Of a stretch of DNA of 64,000 bases, positions 18,867 to 27,955 are shown piece by piece. The position numbers and the translations under genes were made by a program. The stretch covers positions 82,403 through 146,402 of the forward strand of contig NZ_QAJP01000005.1 of NCBI RefSeq assembly GCF_003852535.1. The letters are read 5' to 3'. The notes beneath the pieces are model-generated. The model searched no databases. It saw only the letters and a list, made by a program, of their open reading frames with translations, and was not told the DNA's origin. The stretch is from Herminiimonas sp. KBW02 (lineage in GTDB: Bacteria > Pseudomonadota > Gammaproteobacteria > Burkholderiales > Burkholderiaceae_D). Position 1 is the first letter of the stretch; the number at the start of each line of letters is the position of its first letter.

Positions 18867-20330
18867 ATGGGAAAGATTACCGGCTTTATGGAATTCCAGC
18901 GTTTGCGCGAAGCAAGCGAGGAGCCGCAAAAACGTACCGCGCATTACAAAGAATTCACCATGCATCTGAGCGATGCAGATTCCAAAGTACAGGCAGCACG
19001 CTGCATGGATTGCGGTATCCCGTTTTGCAATAACGGTTGCCCGGTCAACAACATCATTCCTGACTGGAATGATCTGGTATATAGCGGCGCTTACAAGCAA
19101 GCGCTCGATACCCTGCACTCAACCAACAACTTCCCGGAATTCACGGGTCGTATTTGCCCGGCGCCATGCGAATCCGCATGCACACTGGGTATCAATGAAG
19201 ATCCGGTCGGTATCAAATCGATTGAGCACTTCATCATCGACAAGGGTTGGGATAACGGCTGGGTCGTGCCACAAGTGCCTGGCGTCAAAACCGGAAAAAA
19301 AATCGCGGTAGTCGGCTCCGGTCCTGCCGGTATGGCAGCAGCGCAGCAATTGGCGCGCGTCGGTCACGATGTCACCGTGTTTGAAAAAAATGATCGCGTC
19401 GGCGGTTTGCTGCGTTATGGCATCCCTGACTTCAAAATGGAAAAAAACCACATCGATTTGCGCGTCAAGCAAATGGAAGCAGAAGGCGTGACCTTCCGCA
19501 CCGGCGTGCTGGTTGGTAAGGATTTCCCTGCGAACATCATCAACTGGGCGAAAGAAACCATCTCGCCTGAGCAAATCAATCAAGACTTCGATGCAGTCAT
19601 CATCGCTGGTGGTGCAGAACAGCCACGCGACCTGCCTGTCCCTGGCCGTGAATTGAAGGGCGTGCATTTCGCAATGGAATTCCTGCCTTTGCAAAACAAG
19701 GTCAATGCAGGCGACAAGGTCAAAGACCAGTTGATGGCAACCGGCAAGCACGTGGTTGTGATCGGCGGCGGTGATACCGGTTCCGATTGTGTCGGTACCT
19801 CGAACCGTCACGGTGCCGCATCGGTAGCGCAGTTTGAGTTGTTGCCGCAACCACCGGAAGAAGAAAACAAGCCGCTGGTGTGGCCTTACTGGCCAACCAA
19901 GCTGCGCACCTCTTCGTCGCACGAAGAAGGCTGTGAGCGTGACTGGGCGGTTGCAACCAAGCGCCTGGAAGGCAAAAACGGCAAAGTCGAGAAACTGATC
20001 GCTGCCCGCGTTGAGTGGAAAGACGGCCGCATGCAAGAAGTGCCAAACTCGGAATTCGAAATGAAAGCCGACCTGGTGCTGCTGGCCATGGGCTTTGTTT
20101 CGCCAGTACAGCAAGTGCTGGACGCCTTCGGCGTCGACAAGGATGCACGTGGTAATGCCAAGGCGACTACCGATGGTGAAGGCTGCTACCGTACTTCGGT
20201 CGATAAAGTGTTTGCCGCTGGCGATATGCGTCGTGGTCAGTCGCTGGTGGTCTGGGCGATCCGTGAAGGCCGTCAGTGCGCACGCGAGGTTGATGCGTTC
20301 CTGATGGGCGAATCGGTCCTGCCGCGCTAA
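18867..20330 (+). CDS. gltD: Glutamate synthase (NADPH) small subunit
   Basis: A 487-residue beta subunit that passes electrons from NADPH to GltB. N-terminal cysteine clusters ([18 protein letters not shown] near residue 50, and CPAPCESAC near residue 95) bind 4Fe-4S centres; an FAD-binding [10 protein letters not shown] motif lies near residue 150 and an NADPH-binding GGGDTGSD motif near residue 298. The ATG at 18867 follows a GGCGAGAG ribosome-binding site and gives the usual MGKITGF start; the frame is open 57 bp further upstream. A strong terminator follows at 20351-20386. Confidence 0.97.
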   Translation: MGKITGFMEFQRLREASEEPQKRTAHYKEFTMHLSDADSKVQAARCMDCGIPFCNNGCPVNNIIPDWNDLVYSGAYKQALDTLHSTNNFPEFTGRICPAPCESACTLGINEDPVGIKSIEHFIIDKGWDNGWVVPQVPGVKTGKKIAVVGSGPAGMAAAQQLARVGHDVTVFEKNDRVGGLLRYGIPDFKMEKNHIDLRVKQMEAEGVTFRTGVLVGKDFPANIINWAKETISPEQINQDFDAVIIAGGAEQPRDLPVPGRELKGVHFAMEFLPLQNKVNAGDKVKDQLMATGKHVVVIGGGDTGSDCVGTSNRHGAASVAQFELLPQPPEEENKPLVWPYWPTKLRTSSSHEEGCERDWAVATKRLEGKNGKVEKLIAARVEWKDGRMQEVPNSEFEMKADLVLLAMGFVSPVQQVLDAFGVDKDARGNAKATTDGEGCYRTSVDKVFAAGDMRRGQSLVVWAIREGRQCAREVDAFLMGESVLPR

Positions 20331-20350
20331 GCAAAAAAGTTTCTATACAG

Positions 20351-20386
20351 AAAACCCACCGAGTCGCAAGACCGGTGGGTTTTTTT
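20351..20386 (+). terminator. Intrinsic terminator after gltD
   Basis: An 11-bp stem, aaaacccaccg (20351-20361) with cggtgggtttt (20373-20383), an 11-nt loop and a T-run to 20386. It sits 20 bp past the gltD stop. Confidence 0.9.
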
Positions 20387-20426
20387 ACAACGTTTGGTGT
20401 ATGTAAGCTGCTCAAAAGAAATGGCC

Positions 20427-20457
20427 TTGGGAGAGATTTCGTTTTCTGCACTACAAT
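20427..20457 (+). promoter_or_regulatory. Weak candidate promoter of the mla operon
   Basis: TACAAT at 20452-20457 is a good -10 box, and TTGGGA at 20427-20432 is a possible -35 box, but the spacer of 19 bp is long. It is about 30 bp before mlaF, after the gltD terminator. Confidence 0.3.
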
Positions 20458-20486
20458 TATGACATTGCAAAAGAAATACTCCCCTA

Positions 20487-21290
20487 GTGCCTAATCTTGT
20501 AGAAATCCGCGATCTCCATTTTGGTTATGGTGAGCGTCCGATCCTGTCGGGGCTCAACATGGACTTCCCGCGTGGCAAAGTCATTGCCGTTATGGGTGGT
20601 TCCGGCTCAGGTAAAACCACGGTTTTACGCCTGATAGGTGGGCAGTTGAGTCCGCAAGCAGGGCATGTCGCAGTTGACGGTCAGGTAGTGCATCAGCTCG
20701 ACACCAAGGCTTTATATAAATTGCGTCGCAAGATGGGAATGCTGTTTCAGCACGGCGCCTTGTTCACTGATATCTCGGTGTTCGAGAACGTTGCCTTCCC
20801 GTTGCGCGAACATACAGACTTATCCGAAGAGTTAATCCGCGACTTAGTGTTGATGAAGCTGCACACTGTCGGCTTGCGTAACGCAGCCCAGTTGATGCCT
20901 TCGGAAATTTCCGGTGGGATGGCGCGACGTGTTGCGCTGGCGCGTTCGATTGCGCTTGATCCGCAACTGATTATGTATGACGAGCCGTTTGCCGGCCTCG
21001 ATCCGATTTCGATGGGCATGACGGCCAACCTGATCCGCAAGCTGAATGATGCGCTCGGTTCGACCACCATCCTGGTTTCGCACGACGTGCACGAATCGTT
21101 TTCCATCGCCGACTATGTGTATTTCCTGTCCAAAGGCAGCATCGTTGCGCAAGGTACGCCGGCCGAGATGATGGCTTCCAGCGATCCGTACGTGAAACAG
21201 TTCGTGAATGCCGAGCCGGATGGCCCTGTTCCTTTCCATTATCCGGGTAAGTCGCTGGCTGATGATTTGGGGCTGGAGGCGCGCTCATGA
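20487..21290 (+). CDS. mlaF: Mla phospholipid transport ATPase MlaF
   Basis: A 267-residue ABC ATPase starting at GTG. Walker A GGSGSGKTT is at about 37-45, the signature is ISGGMARRVALARS, and Walker B ends in IMYDEPFAGLDP, all typical for MlaF rather than a general importer. With MlaE, MlaD and MlaB it forms the inner-membrane complex that moves phospholipids between the inner and outer membranes to keep outer-membrane asymmetry. The stop overlaps the mlaE start by 4 bp. It opens a six-gene operon mlaF-E-D-A-C-B. Confidence 0.93.
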   Translation: MPNLVEIRDLHFGYGERPILSGLNMDFPRGKVIAVMGGSGSGKTTVLRLIGGQLSPQAGHVAVDGQVVHQLDTKALYKLRRKMGMLFQHGALFTDISVFENVAFPLREHTDLSEELIRDLVLMKLHTVGLRNAAQLMPSEISGGMARRVALARSIALDPQLIMYDEPFAGLDPISMGMTANLIRKLNDALGSTTILVSHDVHESFSIADYVYFLSKGSIVAQGTPAEMMASSDPYVKQFVNAEPDGPVPFHYPGKSLADDLGLEARS

Positions 21291-22063
21291 TCTGGTTGTT
21301 GGAGACGCTGGGACGCCTGGTTCGCGAGTTCGTAGTCAATATCGGTTTTGCTACCCGTACATTTTTCGGCATCATCGGCGCGTCCGGTGGCTTGTGGCGT
21401 CGTTTTCGCCTGATCACCAGCCAGATCCACTTCATCGGCAATTATTCGCTGGTGCTGATTGCGGTGTCCGGTTTGTTTGTCGGCTTTGTGCTGGGTTTGC
21501 AGGGTTATTACACACTCAATAAGTACGGCTCCGAACAGGCGCTGGGCTTGCTGGTCGCCTTGTCGCTCACGCGTGAATTAGGTCCTGTGGTGACAGCATT
21601 GCTGTTTGCCGGACGCGCCGGGACTTCACTGACGGCCGAAATCGGCCTGATGAAAGCCGGTGAGCAATTGTCTGCGATGGAAATGATGGCGGTGAATCCG
21701 CTGCAACGCGTGCTGGCACCGCGTTTCTGGGCCGGCGTGATTGCGATGCCTATTCTTGCTGCGATCTTTAGCGCGGTCGGTATTCTCGGCGGCTACATCG
21801 TCGGCGTGCAATTGATAGGTGTCGATGAAGGCGCTTTCTGGTCGCAGATGCAGGGCGGCGTGGATGTCTGGAACGACATCGTCAACGGCGTCATTAAAAG
21901 TATTGTGTTTGGCTTCGCAGTAACCTTCGTGGCCTTGTATCAGGGTTATGAAGCCCAGCCGACGCCGGAAGGCGTGGCACGCGCAACGACGCGCACGGTG
22001 GTGATTGCGTCCTTGTCCGTGTTGTGGCTGGATTTCCTGTTGACGGCGCTGATGTTCAGCTAA
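21287..22063 (+). CDS. mlaE: Mla phospholipid transport permease MlaE
   Basis: A 258-residue permease of the MlaE family with about five hydrophobic segments. The conserved stretch LTRELGPVVTALLFAGRAGTS, followed by AEIGLMKAGEQLSAMEMMAV, is diagnostic. It forms the dimeric core of the MlaFEDB complex. It overlaps mlaF by 4 bp and is followed by a 137-bp gap with an inverted repeat before mlaD, longer than other gaps in the operon. Confidence 0.95.
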   Translation: MIWLLETLGRLVREFVVNIGFATRTFFGIIGASGGLWRRFRLITSQIHFIGNYSLVLIAVSGLFVGFVLGLQGYYTLNKYGSEQALGLLVALSLTRELGPVVTALLFAGRAGTSLTAEIGLMKAGEQLSAMEMMAVNPLQRVLAPRFWAGVIAMPILAAIFSAVGILGGYIVGVQLIGVDEGAFWSQMQGGVDVWNDIVNGVIKSIVFGFAVTFVALYQGYEAQPTPEGVARATTRTVVIASLSVLWLDFLLTALMFS

Positions 22064-22074
22064 GTTTCAAATAA

Positions 22075-22122
22075 AGGGGCGCGGAGCGGCGCATGCACTT
22101 TTGGATTAAAATGTGCGCCCCT
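22075..22122 (+). repeat. Inverted repeat between mlaE and mlaD
   Basis: Outer arms aggggcgc (22075-22082) and gcgcccct (22115-22122) enclose an imperfect inner stem formed by gcac-tttt and aaaa-t-gtgc. There is no T-run after it on the plus strand, so it is more likely to attenuate or to stabilise mRNA than to stop transcription fully. Confidence 0.5.
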
Positions 22123-22200
22123 CCGACGCTTTGTTCGTTTGATGGATGAGACACTATTTTTGATAAATAGCGATTTCTCCCATATTTGAGGTATCTGTTT

Positions 22201-22677
22201 ATGCAACGAAAATCATTAGACTTATGGGTTGGCCTGTTTGTGCTGCTGGGCGCTGCCGCACTGTTCTTTTTGGCGATGAAAGCCGGGAACATGGGATCGG
22301 TGATGTCCTTCGAACAGGTTTATCCGGTCGTGACAAGATTCGATAATATTGGCGGACTGAAGCCGCGCGCACCGGTCAAGAGCGCTGGCGTGGTGGTGGG
22401 ACGCGTAGCCGATATCTCCTTCGACGATAAAAGCTATCAGGCGACTGTTACCCTGAATATTGAAAGTCGTTATGTTTTCCCGAAAGACTCGTCGGCCAAG
22501 ATTTTGACCTCGGGCTTGCTGGGTGAGCAATATATAGGTTTGGAACCAGGTGGCGATAGCGTCAACCTGGTAGCAGGTGACAGAATTACAATGACACAAT
22601 CGGCCATGGTGCTGGAGAACTTGATCAGTCAATTTCTCTTTAGCAAAGCAACCGAAGGGAAAGAAGACCAAAAATGA
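22201..22677 (+). CDS. mlaD: Mla outer-membrane lipid asymmetry protein MlaD
   Basis: A 158-residue protein with one N-terminal membrane helix (about residues 7-27) and an MCE domain (about 38-115), including the GGLKPRAPVKSAGVVVGRV segment and the ILTSGLLGEQYIGLEPGG segment. MlaD forms a hexameric ring that gates lipid passage in the Mla complex. The ATG at 22201 has a TGAGG site 9 nt upstream; a TTG at 22186 is in frame but less likely. The stop overlaps the mlaA start (ATGA). Confidence 0.95.
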   Translation: MQRKSLDLWVGLFVLLGAAALFFLAMKAGNMGSVMSFEQVYPVVTRFDNIGGLKPRAPVKSAGVVVGRVADISFDDKSYQATVTLNIESRYVFPKDSSAKILTSGLLGEQYIGLEPGGDSVNLVAGDRITMTQSAMVLENLISQFLFSKATEGKEDQK

Positions 22678-23396
22678 AAAATACCAGCAAAACGCTCCTG
22701 TTAGCTTCTGCATTGTTGCTTGGCGGATGCGCCAGCAGCACCGCCACCAATCAGTCGGACCCGCTCGAAGGCTTTAATCGTGCGATGTTCAGCTTCAACG
22801 ATACAGTTGATCGTGTTGCACTGAAACCAGCCGCGACTGCTTACCAGGACGTACTGCCTTCATTTGTACAGACCGGCGTCAGTAACTTCTTCGGCAACAT
22901 TGGCGACGTCTGGACCATGGTCAATAATTTCCTGCAAGGAAAAGGCGAAGCGGGTCTGTCCGACGTGATGCGCGTTGCAGTCAATAGCACATTCGGTTTC
23001 GGCGGCATCCTGGATATCGCATCTGAAGCAGGTATTCAGAAGCACAAGGAAGATTTTGGCCAGACCCTGGGTAAATGGGGTGTAGGTTCCGGCCCGTACG
23101 TGGTTCTGCCTATGTTCGGTCCTTCGACCTTGCGTGATACCGCCGCCTTGCCAGTTGATATCTACGGCGACCTGTGGACTTATGCGACGCCTGTTGATGT
23201 GCGTAACGTAGGTGCAGTGGTGCGTGTCATCGACATGCGTGCGTCGGCATTGAACGCAACCAACTTGCTCGAAGACGTCGCGCTGGATCGTTACACCTTC
23301 ATCCGCGGTGCTTATTTGCAACGTCGTGAAAGCCAGGTGCGCGACGGTGCGGATGCCAAGCCGACCAATGAAAAGGCAATTGGCCCGCAAAGTTAA
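22674..23396 (+). CDS. mlaA: Mla outer-membrane lipoprotein MlaA (VacJ)
   Basis: A 240-residue lipoprotein: signal peptide with lipobox LGGC and lipid-bearing Cys19, then the MlaA/VacJ fold with DPLEGFNRAMFSFNDTVDR and the GVGSGPYVVLPMFGPSTLRD segment. MlaA sits in the outer membrane with porins and removes misplaced phospholipids from the outer leaflet. In Escherichia coli it is encoded apart from the other mla genes; here it is inside the operon, as commonly seen in this order. The frame overlaps mlaD by 4 bp; the gap to mlaC is 196 bp. Confidence 0.95.
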   Translation: MKNTSKTLLLASALLLGGCASSTATNQSDPLEGFNRAMFSFNDTVDRVALKPAATAYQDVLPSFVQTGVSNFFGNIGDVWTMVNNFLQGKGEAGLSDVMRVAVNSTFGFGGILDIASEAGIQKHKEDFGQTLGKWGVGSGPYVVLPMFGPSTLRDTAALPVDIYGDLWTYATPVDVRNVGAVVRVIDMRASALNATNLLEDVALDRYTFIRGAYLQRRESQVRDGADAKPTNEKAIGPQS

Positions 23397-23592
23397 GTAG
23401 CCGGTTGCGTCCTGTTACAGATTCGTTGACAGATGCAAGCACCATGGTTGAACCACATGTGCTGAAAACAGTCGAATCGCATGCAAACGAGCCGGTTGCA
23501 CGCATGATGGTGTAATCCGGTGATCGCGGCATGTGTTTATTCCTGGTAATGCGCCATGTCGCTCAACCGGTCAGAAATTGAGTTAGGGAAAT

Positions 23593-24228
23593 ATGAATAT
23601 ATTGAAGAAATTATCGCTCGCTGTTGCCGCTCTGTTGTTCGCCGGCTATGCCGCAGCACAGGAAGCTCCGGACGTATTGATCAAGCGCATCAGCGAAGAT
23701 GTGATGGCGACTGCCAAGTCCGACAAGGAAATCCAGGGCGGTAATCCACGTCGCATCCAGCAAGTTGTTGATGAAAAAATCCTGCCGTATGTTGATTTTC
23801 AACGTATGACATCGCTGGCTGCCGGCCGCTACTGGCGTGATGCAACGCCGGATCAGCAAAAACAGCTGACCCATGAATTCCGCAGCTTGCTGATGTACAC
23901 CTATTCGGGTGCGATCTCGCAAATCCGCGACCAGAAACTCGAATATCGCCCACTGCGTGCGGATCCTGCTGACACCGAAGTAATTGTGAATACGCAAGTT
24001 ATTCAACAACGTGGTGAGCCTATCCAGCTGAGCTATCGTTTGGCTAAATCGCCAGCTGGCTGGAAGATTTATGACGTTAATGTACTCGGCGCATGGCTGG
24101 TCGAAACCTACAAAGGTAGCTTTGCGGCAGAAATCAGCAAATCCGGTATCGACGGCCTGATCAAGACCCTGGCCGACAAAAACAAGAAGCTTGCCGCCAG
24201 CACGGCAAAAACAGCCAAGGCTTCCTGA
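23593..24228 (+). CDS. mlaC: Mla periplasmic phospholipid carrier MlaC
   Basis: A 211-residue secreted protein: a signal peptide likely cleaved after AAA near residue 22, then the MlaC (Ttg2) fold with segments KILPYVDFQRMTSLAAGRYW and FRSLLMYTYSGAIS. MlaC shuttles phospholipids between MlaA and MlaFEDB. The C-terminal Lys/Ala tail is variable. The start has a TTAGGGAAAT context. mlaB follows 2 bp after the stop. Confidence 0.95.
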   Translation: MNILKKLSLAVAALLFAGYAAAQEAPDVLIKRISEDVMATAKSDKEIQGGNPRRIQQVVDEKILPYVDFQRMTSLAAGRYWRDATPDQQKQLTHEFRSLLMYTYSGAISQIRDQKLEYRPLRADPADTEVIVNTQVIQQRGEPIQLSYRLAKSPAGWKIYDVNVLGAWLVETYKGSFAAEISKSGIDGLIKTLADKNKKLAASTAKTAKAS

Positions 24229-24230
24229 TA

Positions 24231-24518
24231 ATGTTCCAGCCCGGTACATCGCTCACTTTCGACAATGCTAAAACGGCATTGAGCGCTGGTTTGCAGGCGA
24301 TTGCTGCCGGGCAGACGGAATTTGATTTTGCCAAAGTGGAAACTGTTGATTCAGCGGCAGTTGCCACCATGCTGGCCTGGCGTCGTAGCGCCAGTGCCCG
24401 CGCAGTTTCCCTCAGTTTCAACAACTTGCCGGGGAATCTGCGCAGCCTGATTTCCCTCTATGACGTGGCCGAATTGATCGGTTCCAGCTCCGCGCGCACC
24501 GATTTGCCCCATCATTGA
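24231..24518 (+). CDS. mlaB: STAS-domain protein MlaB
   Basis: A 95-residue STAS domain. The segment FDFAKVETVDSAAVATMLAW contains the conserved Asp-Ser typical of STAS proteins such as MlaB, which stabilises the MlaFED complex. It begins 2 bp after mlaC and ends the mla operon. Confidence 0.88.
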   Translation: MFQPGTSLTFDNAKTALSAGLQAIAAGQTEFDFAKVETVDSAAVATMLAWRRSASARAVSLSFNNLPGNLRSLISLYDVAELIGSSSARTDLPHH

Positions 24519-24587
24519 CCCCGTCGTCAATTTCCTGCGTACTACGTTTCACAGCCCCTCGTGCAGGGGTTCAAGGTGAAAATCCAA

Positions 24588-24593
24588 TATAAT
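24588..24593 (+). promoter_or_regulatory. Candidate -10 box before the YadG-like ABC gene
   Basis: A perfect TATAAT lies at 24588-24593, 77 bp before the ATG, in a gap after mlaB. No convincing -35 hexamer lies 16-18 bp upstream. A small hairpin (cccct / agggg) lies just before it near 24556-24570. Confidence 0.35.
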
Positions 24594-24670
24594 CAAAGGT
24601 TTTCGCATCCGGTAGCGTGAAATGCGCGGCCGTCAGCGTTCCATTCTTGCGTAAAGTGTTCTGAGCCACC

Positions 24671-25582
24671 ATGGCTGCAATTCAAATTAATAACGTCGAA
24701 AAAAGCTATCGCACGCTAAAAGCGTTGAATGGCGTTTCACTTTCTATCGAAGAAGGGGAATTTTTCGGCTTGCTCGGCCCGAACGGGGCGGGTAAAACCA
24801 CGCTCATTTCCATCATCGCCGGCCTGAATCGTGCCGACTCAGGTAACGTCACCATTCAGGGACACGATGTCGTCAGCGATTACCGCAAGGCGCGTCAGTT
24901 GCTCGGCGTAGTGCCGCAGGAATTGGTGTTCGATCCCTTCTTTACCGTGCGTGAGACTTTGCGCATGCAGTCCGGTTACTACGGCCTGAAAAATAACGAT
25001 GCATGGATAGATGAAGTCATGCATAACCTGGACCTGACTAACAAGGCCGACGCGAACATGCGCGCACTGTCCGGCGGCATGAAGCGTCGCGTGCTGGTCG
25101 CGCAGGCGCTGGTGCACAAACCACCGGTGATCGTGCTGGATGAGCCGACCGCCGGCGTCGATGTCGAGTTGCGCCAAACCTTGTGGAAATTCATTTCACG
25201 CCTGAATCGTGAAGGTCACACCGTCGTGCTGACCACGCACTACCTGGAAGAAGCGCAGGCGCTGTGCAATCGCGTTGCCATGTTGAAGGGCGGGCAGGTT
25301 GTCGCGCTGGATACAACATCCACGCTGATCAAGCGTATCTCCGGTTCGCAACTGGTGGTGAAGCTGGCTACGGGCAGTTTGCCGGACGAACTGAAGGAAT
25401 TGGTCTCGCATCCGGAAGAGCTGGCCTTTGGTAACAAGTACACTTTGCGCGTCAACGATTACAACGATGTCGAGCCGATACTGGCGAAGCTGCGTCAGGC
25501 CGGTGTGACGATAGAGGATATGCAATTGCAGCAGGCCGATCTGGAAGATGTTTTCATACAGATCATGGAAGGTGAGAAATGA
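24671..25582 (+). CDS. ABC exporter ATPase, YadG-like
   Basis: A 303-residue ABC ATPase with Walker A GPNGAGKTT, signature LSGGMKRRVLVAQA and Walker B VIVLDEPTAGVD. A C-terminal extension of about 80 residues follows the D- and H-loops. This layout and the paired permease match the ABC-2 type exporters of the YadG/YadH family. The substrate is unknown. It overlaps its permease gene by 4 bp. No clear ribosome-binding site precedes the ATG. Confidence 0.88.
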   Translation: MAAIQINNVEKSYRTLKALNGVSLSIEEGEFFGLLGPNGAGKTTLISIIAGLNRADSGNVTIQGHDVVSDYRKARQLLGVVPQELVFDPFFTVRETLRMQSGYYGLKNNDAWIDEVMHNLDLTNKADANMRALSGGMKRRVLVAQALVHKPPVIVLDEPTAGVDVELRQTLWKFISRLNREGHTVVLTTHYLEEAQALCNRVAMLKGGQVVALDTTSTLIKRISGSQLVVKLATGSLPDELKELVSHPEELAFGNKYTLRVNDYNDVEPILAKLRQAGVTIEDMQLQQADLEDVFIQIMEGEK

Positions 25583-26334
25583 TAGGCTTCCAGACACTGT
25601 TTTATAAAGAAATGCTGCGTTTCTGGAAGGTGGCGACGCAGACCGTGGCGGCACCTATCCTGACGGCAGTCTTGTATCTGTTGATCTTCGGCCACGTGCT
25701 GGAAGACCATGTGCAGGTTTATCCCGGCGTGAAATACACGGCCTTCCTGATCCCTGGCCTGGTCATGATGAGCGTCTTGCAAAATGCATTCGCCAATTCA
25801 TCGTCGTCGCTGATCCAGTCCAAAATTACCGGCAATCTGGTTTTTGTCCTGTTGCCACCGTTGTCGCACTGGGAGTTGTTCAGTGCGTACGTCATGGCGG
25901 CTGTCGTGCGCGGGCTGGTGGTTGGTAGTGGCGTGTTTATCGTGACAGCCTGGTTTGCCGATATGTCTTTCGTCGCGCCATGGTGGATCGTGATCTTTGC
26001 TGTGCTGGGCGCGGCTATGCTGGGCACCATGGGCTTGATTGCGGGGATCTGGGCGGAGAAGTTTGACCAGCTCGCGGCATTCCAGAACTTCCTGATCATG
26101 CCCGCTACTTTCTTGTCCGGCGTATTCTATTCGGTGCATTCCTTGCCGCCGTTCTGGCAAACCGTGTCGCATATGAACCCGTTCTTTTACATGATAGACG
26201 GCTTCCGTTATGGCTTCTTTGGTCAGTCAGATGTGAACCCTCTGGTCAGCTCTACCGTTGTTGCATTTTTCCTGGTGCTGTTGGCAGGCGTTGGCATGTC
26301 GCTGCTGAAGAGCGGTTATAAGTTGCGCCATTAA
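25579..26334 (+). CDS. ABC-2 type exporter permease, YadH-like
   Basis: A 251-residue ABC-2 permease with six hydrophobic segments. The conserved ATFLSGVFYSVHSLPPFWQ stretch and HMNPFFYMIDGFRYGFFG near the C-terminus are typical of the YadH/NodJ family. It works with the upstream ATPase. Export of an envelope-related substrate is possible, given the mla and murA neighbours, but this is inference. Confidence 0.9.
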   Translation: MIGFQTLFYKEMLRFWKVATQTVAAPILTAVLYLLIFGHVLEDHVQVYPGVKYTAFLIPGLVMMSVLQNAFANSSSSLIQSKITGNLVFVLLPPLSHWELFSAYVMAAVVRGLVVGSGVFIVTAWFADMSFVAPWWIVIFAVLGAAMLGTMGLIAGIWAEKFDQLAAFQNFLIMPATFLSGVFYSVHSLPPFWQTVSHMNPFFYMIDGFRYGFFGQSDVNPLVSSTVVAFFLVLLAGVGMSLLKSGYKLRH

Positions 26335-26404
26335 TAGTCCGGACTGACACGCATACACCTTATTTATTCATCCCATCATCACCATATTAGATAAAGGCAG
26401 AATC

Positions 26405-26641
26405 ATGTTGCCCACACCAGAATTAGTTAAAAGTTATATCGCAGCAGGCTTGAATTGTTCGCACCTGGAAGTCAGCGGCGATGGCGCGCATTTCGAAGCA
26501 GTGATTGTGTCGGAAGCATTTGCAGGCAAGCGCCTGATCCAGCGTCATCAAATAGTGTATGCAGCATTGGGCGATCGCATGCGTGAAGAAATCCATGCCT
26601 TGTCGATGAAGACACTGACGCCTGAAGAGTTCCAGAAGTAA
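26405..26641 (+). CDS. BolA family protein, IbaG-like
   Basis: A 78-residue BolA-fold protein, short as in the IbaG/YrbA branch. The segment with CSHLEVSGDGAHFEAVIVSEAF and the RHQIVYAALGDRMREEIHAL helix are typical. IbaG-type proteins interact with monothiol glutaredoxins and bind 2Fe-2S clusters; a monothiol glutaredoxin gene is present at 47320. It is the usual upstream neighbour of murA in proteobacteria. The ATG follows AAAGGCAG. Confidence 0.88.
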   Translation: MLPTPELVKSYIAAGLNCSHLEVSGDGAHFEAVIVSEAFAGKRLIQRHQIVYAALGDRMREEIHALSMKTLTPEEFQK

Positions 26642-26688
26642 GCAACGCTATATTTGAACGGCCCAACTTTGATTGGGCTAGCTATGAA

Positions 26689-26720
26689 ATGGATAAACTT
26701 TTAAATGGATAAGCTTTTAA
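26689..26720 (+). repeat. 16-bp tandem duplication at the murA start
   Basis: The units at 26689-26704 (atggataaacttttaa) and 26705-26720 (atggataagcttttaa) differ at one base. Both begin with ATG. Because 16 is not a multiple of three, the first ATG opens a seven-codon frame that stops at 26710-26712, inside the second copy. Confidence 0.9.
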
Positions 26721-27955
26721 TTCGGGGCGGGAATCGTCTCTCCGGCGAGATCACTGTTTCCGGTGCAAAGAATGCAGCGCTGCCTATCTTGTGCGCGGGC
26801 TTGCTGACAGCCGATACGGTGCAACTGAGCAATGTGCCTAATCTGCAGGACGTAACGACCATCTTGCGCCTGCTGCGCCAGATGGGTTTGCAGGCAGAGC
26901 AGGACGGCGACAAAGTCACTCTCAATGGCAGCGCCATCGATAAGCTGGAAGCGCCGTACGAAATGGTGAAAACCATGCGTGCATCCATCCTGGTGCTGGG
27001 ACCTTTGCTGGCACGCTTCGGCGAAGCCCGGGTCTCCTTGCCCGGCGGTTGCGCGATCGGTTCGCGCCCGGTAGACCAGCATATCAAGGGTTTGCAGGCG
27101 ATGGGTGCCGAGGTCACGATAGAGGCCGGTTACATTCATGCCAAAGCCAAGAAGCTCAAAGGTACGCGTATCGTGACCGATATGATTACCGTCACCGGTA
27201 CCGAAAACCTGCTGATGGCAGCGACGCTGGCAGAAGGCGAAACCATACTCGAAAACGCGGCACGCGAACCGGAAGTGACCGACCTGGCCAATCTGCTGGT
27301 GGCGATGGGTGCGAAGATCGAGGGCATAGGCACTGATCGCCTGGTGATTCAGGGTGTTGAGAGTCTGCACGGTGCCAGCCATGCGGTGATCGCGGATCGT
27401 ATCGAGACCGCGACCTTTATGTGCGCGGTGGCGACTGTCGGTGGCGATGTCACCTTGCGTAATGTCCGTACAGACACGCTGGATGTGGCTTTCGACAAAC
27501 TGCGTGAAGCAGGCGCGATCCTGACGTCTGGTGACGACTGGATACGTGTCCAAATGGCTTCGCGTCCGAAAGCCGTCAGTTTCCGTACTACCGAATACCC
27601 GGGTTTTCCGACCGACATGCAGGCGCAATTCATGGCGATGAACTGTGTCGCTGAAGGCAGCAGCCGTGTAATCGAAACAATTTTCGAAAATCGCTTCATG
27701 CACGTGCAGGAAATGAACCGCCTCGGCGCTGCGATTACCATCGAAGGCCATACCGCGATCATCAATGGCGTGGATAAACTGGTCGGCGCACCGGTCATGG
27801 CAACTGATTTGCGCGCTTCAGCTTCGCTGGTCATTGCAGCACTGGCAGCAGAAGGTGAAACACTGATAGATCGCATTTACCACCTGGATCGCGGTTACGA
27901 TCGTATGGAAGTCAAACTGTCCGCCGTCGGCGCAGACATACAGCGAGTGAAATAA
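26705..27955 (+). CDS. murA: UDP-N-acetylglucosamine 1-carboxyvinyltransferase
   Basis: A 416-residue MurA, which joins enolpyruvate to UDP-GlcNAc in the first committed step of peptidoglycan synthesis in the cytosol. The catalytic and fosfomycin-reactive cysteine is Cys116 in [15 protein letters not shown]. The N-terminus [17 protein letters not shown] and the [15 protein letters not shown] stretch are typical. The start codon lies in the second copy of a 16-bp duplication (26689-26720); an upstream ATG in the first copy is out of frame. No good ribosome-binding site precedes 26705. The stop overlaps the hisG ATG by 1 bp. Confidence 0.96.
   Translation: MDKLLIRGGNRLSGEITVSGAKNAALPILCAGLLTADTVQLSNVPNLQDVTTILRLLRQMGLQAEQDGDKVTLNGSAIDKLEAPYEMVKTMRASILVLGPLLARFGEARVSLPGGCAIGSRPVDQHIKGLQAMGAEVTIEAGYIHAKAKKLKGTRIVTDMITVTGTENLLMAATLAEGETILENAAREPEVTDLANLLVAMGAKIEGIGTDRLVIQGVESLHGASHAVIADRIETATFMCAVATVGGDVTLRNVRTDTLDVAFDKLREAGAILTSGDDWIRVQMASRPKAVSFRTTEYPGFPTDMQAQFMAMNCVAEGSSRVIETIFENRFMHVQEMNRLGAAITIEGHTAIINGVDKLVGAPVMATDLRASASLVIAALAAEGETLIDRIYHLDRGYDRMEVKLSAVGADIQRVK

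Noticed and set aside
19119-20114. A 331-codon minus-strand frame opposite gltD
   Set aside because: gltD is certain from Cys clusters and nucleotide-binding motifs.
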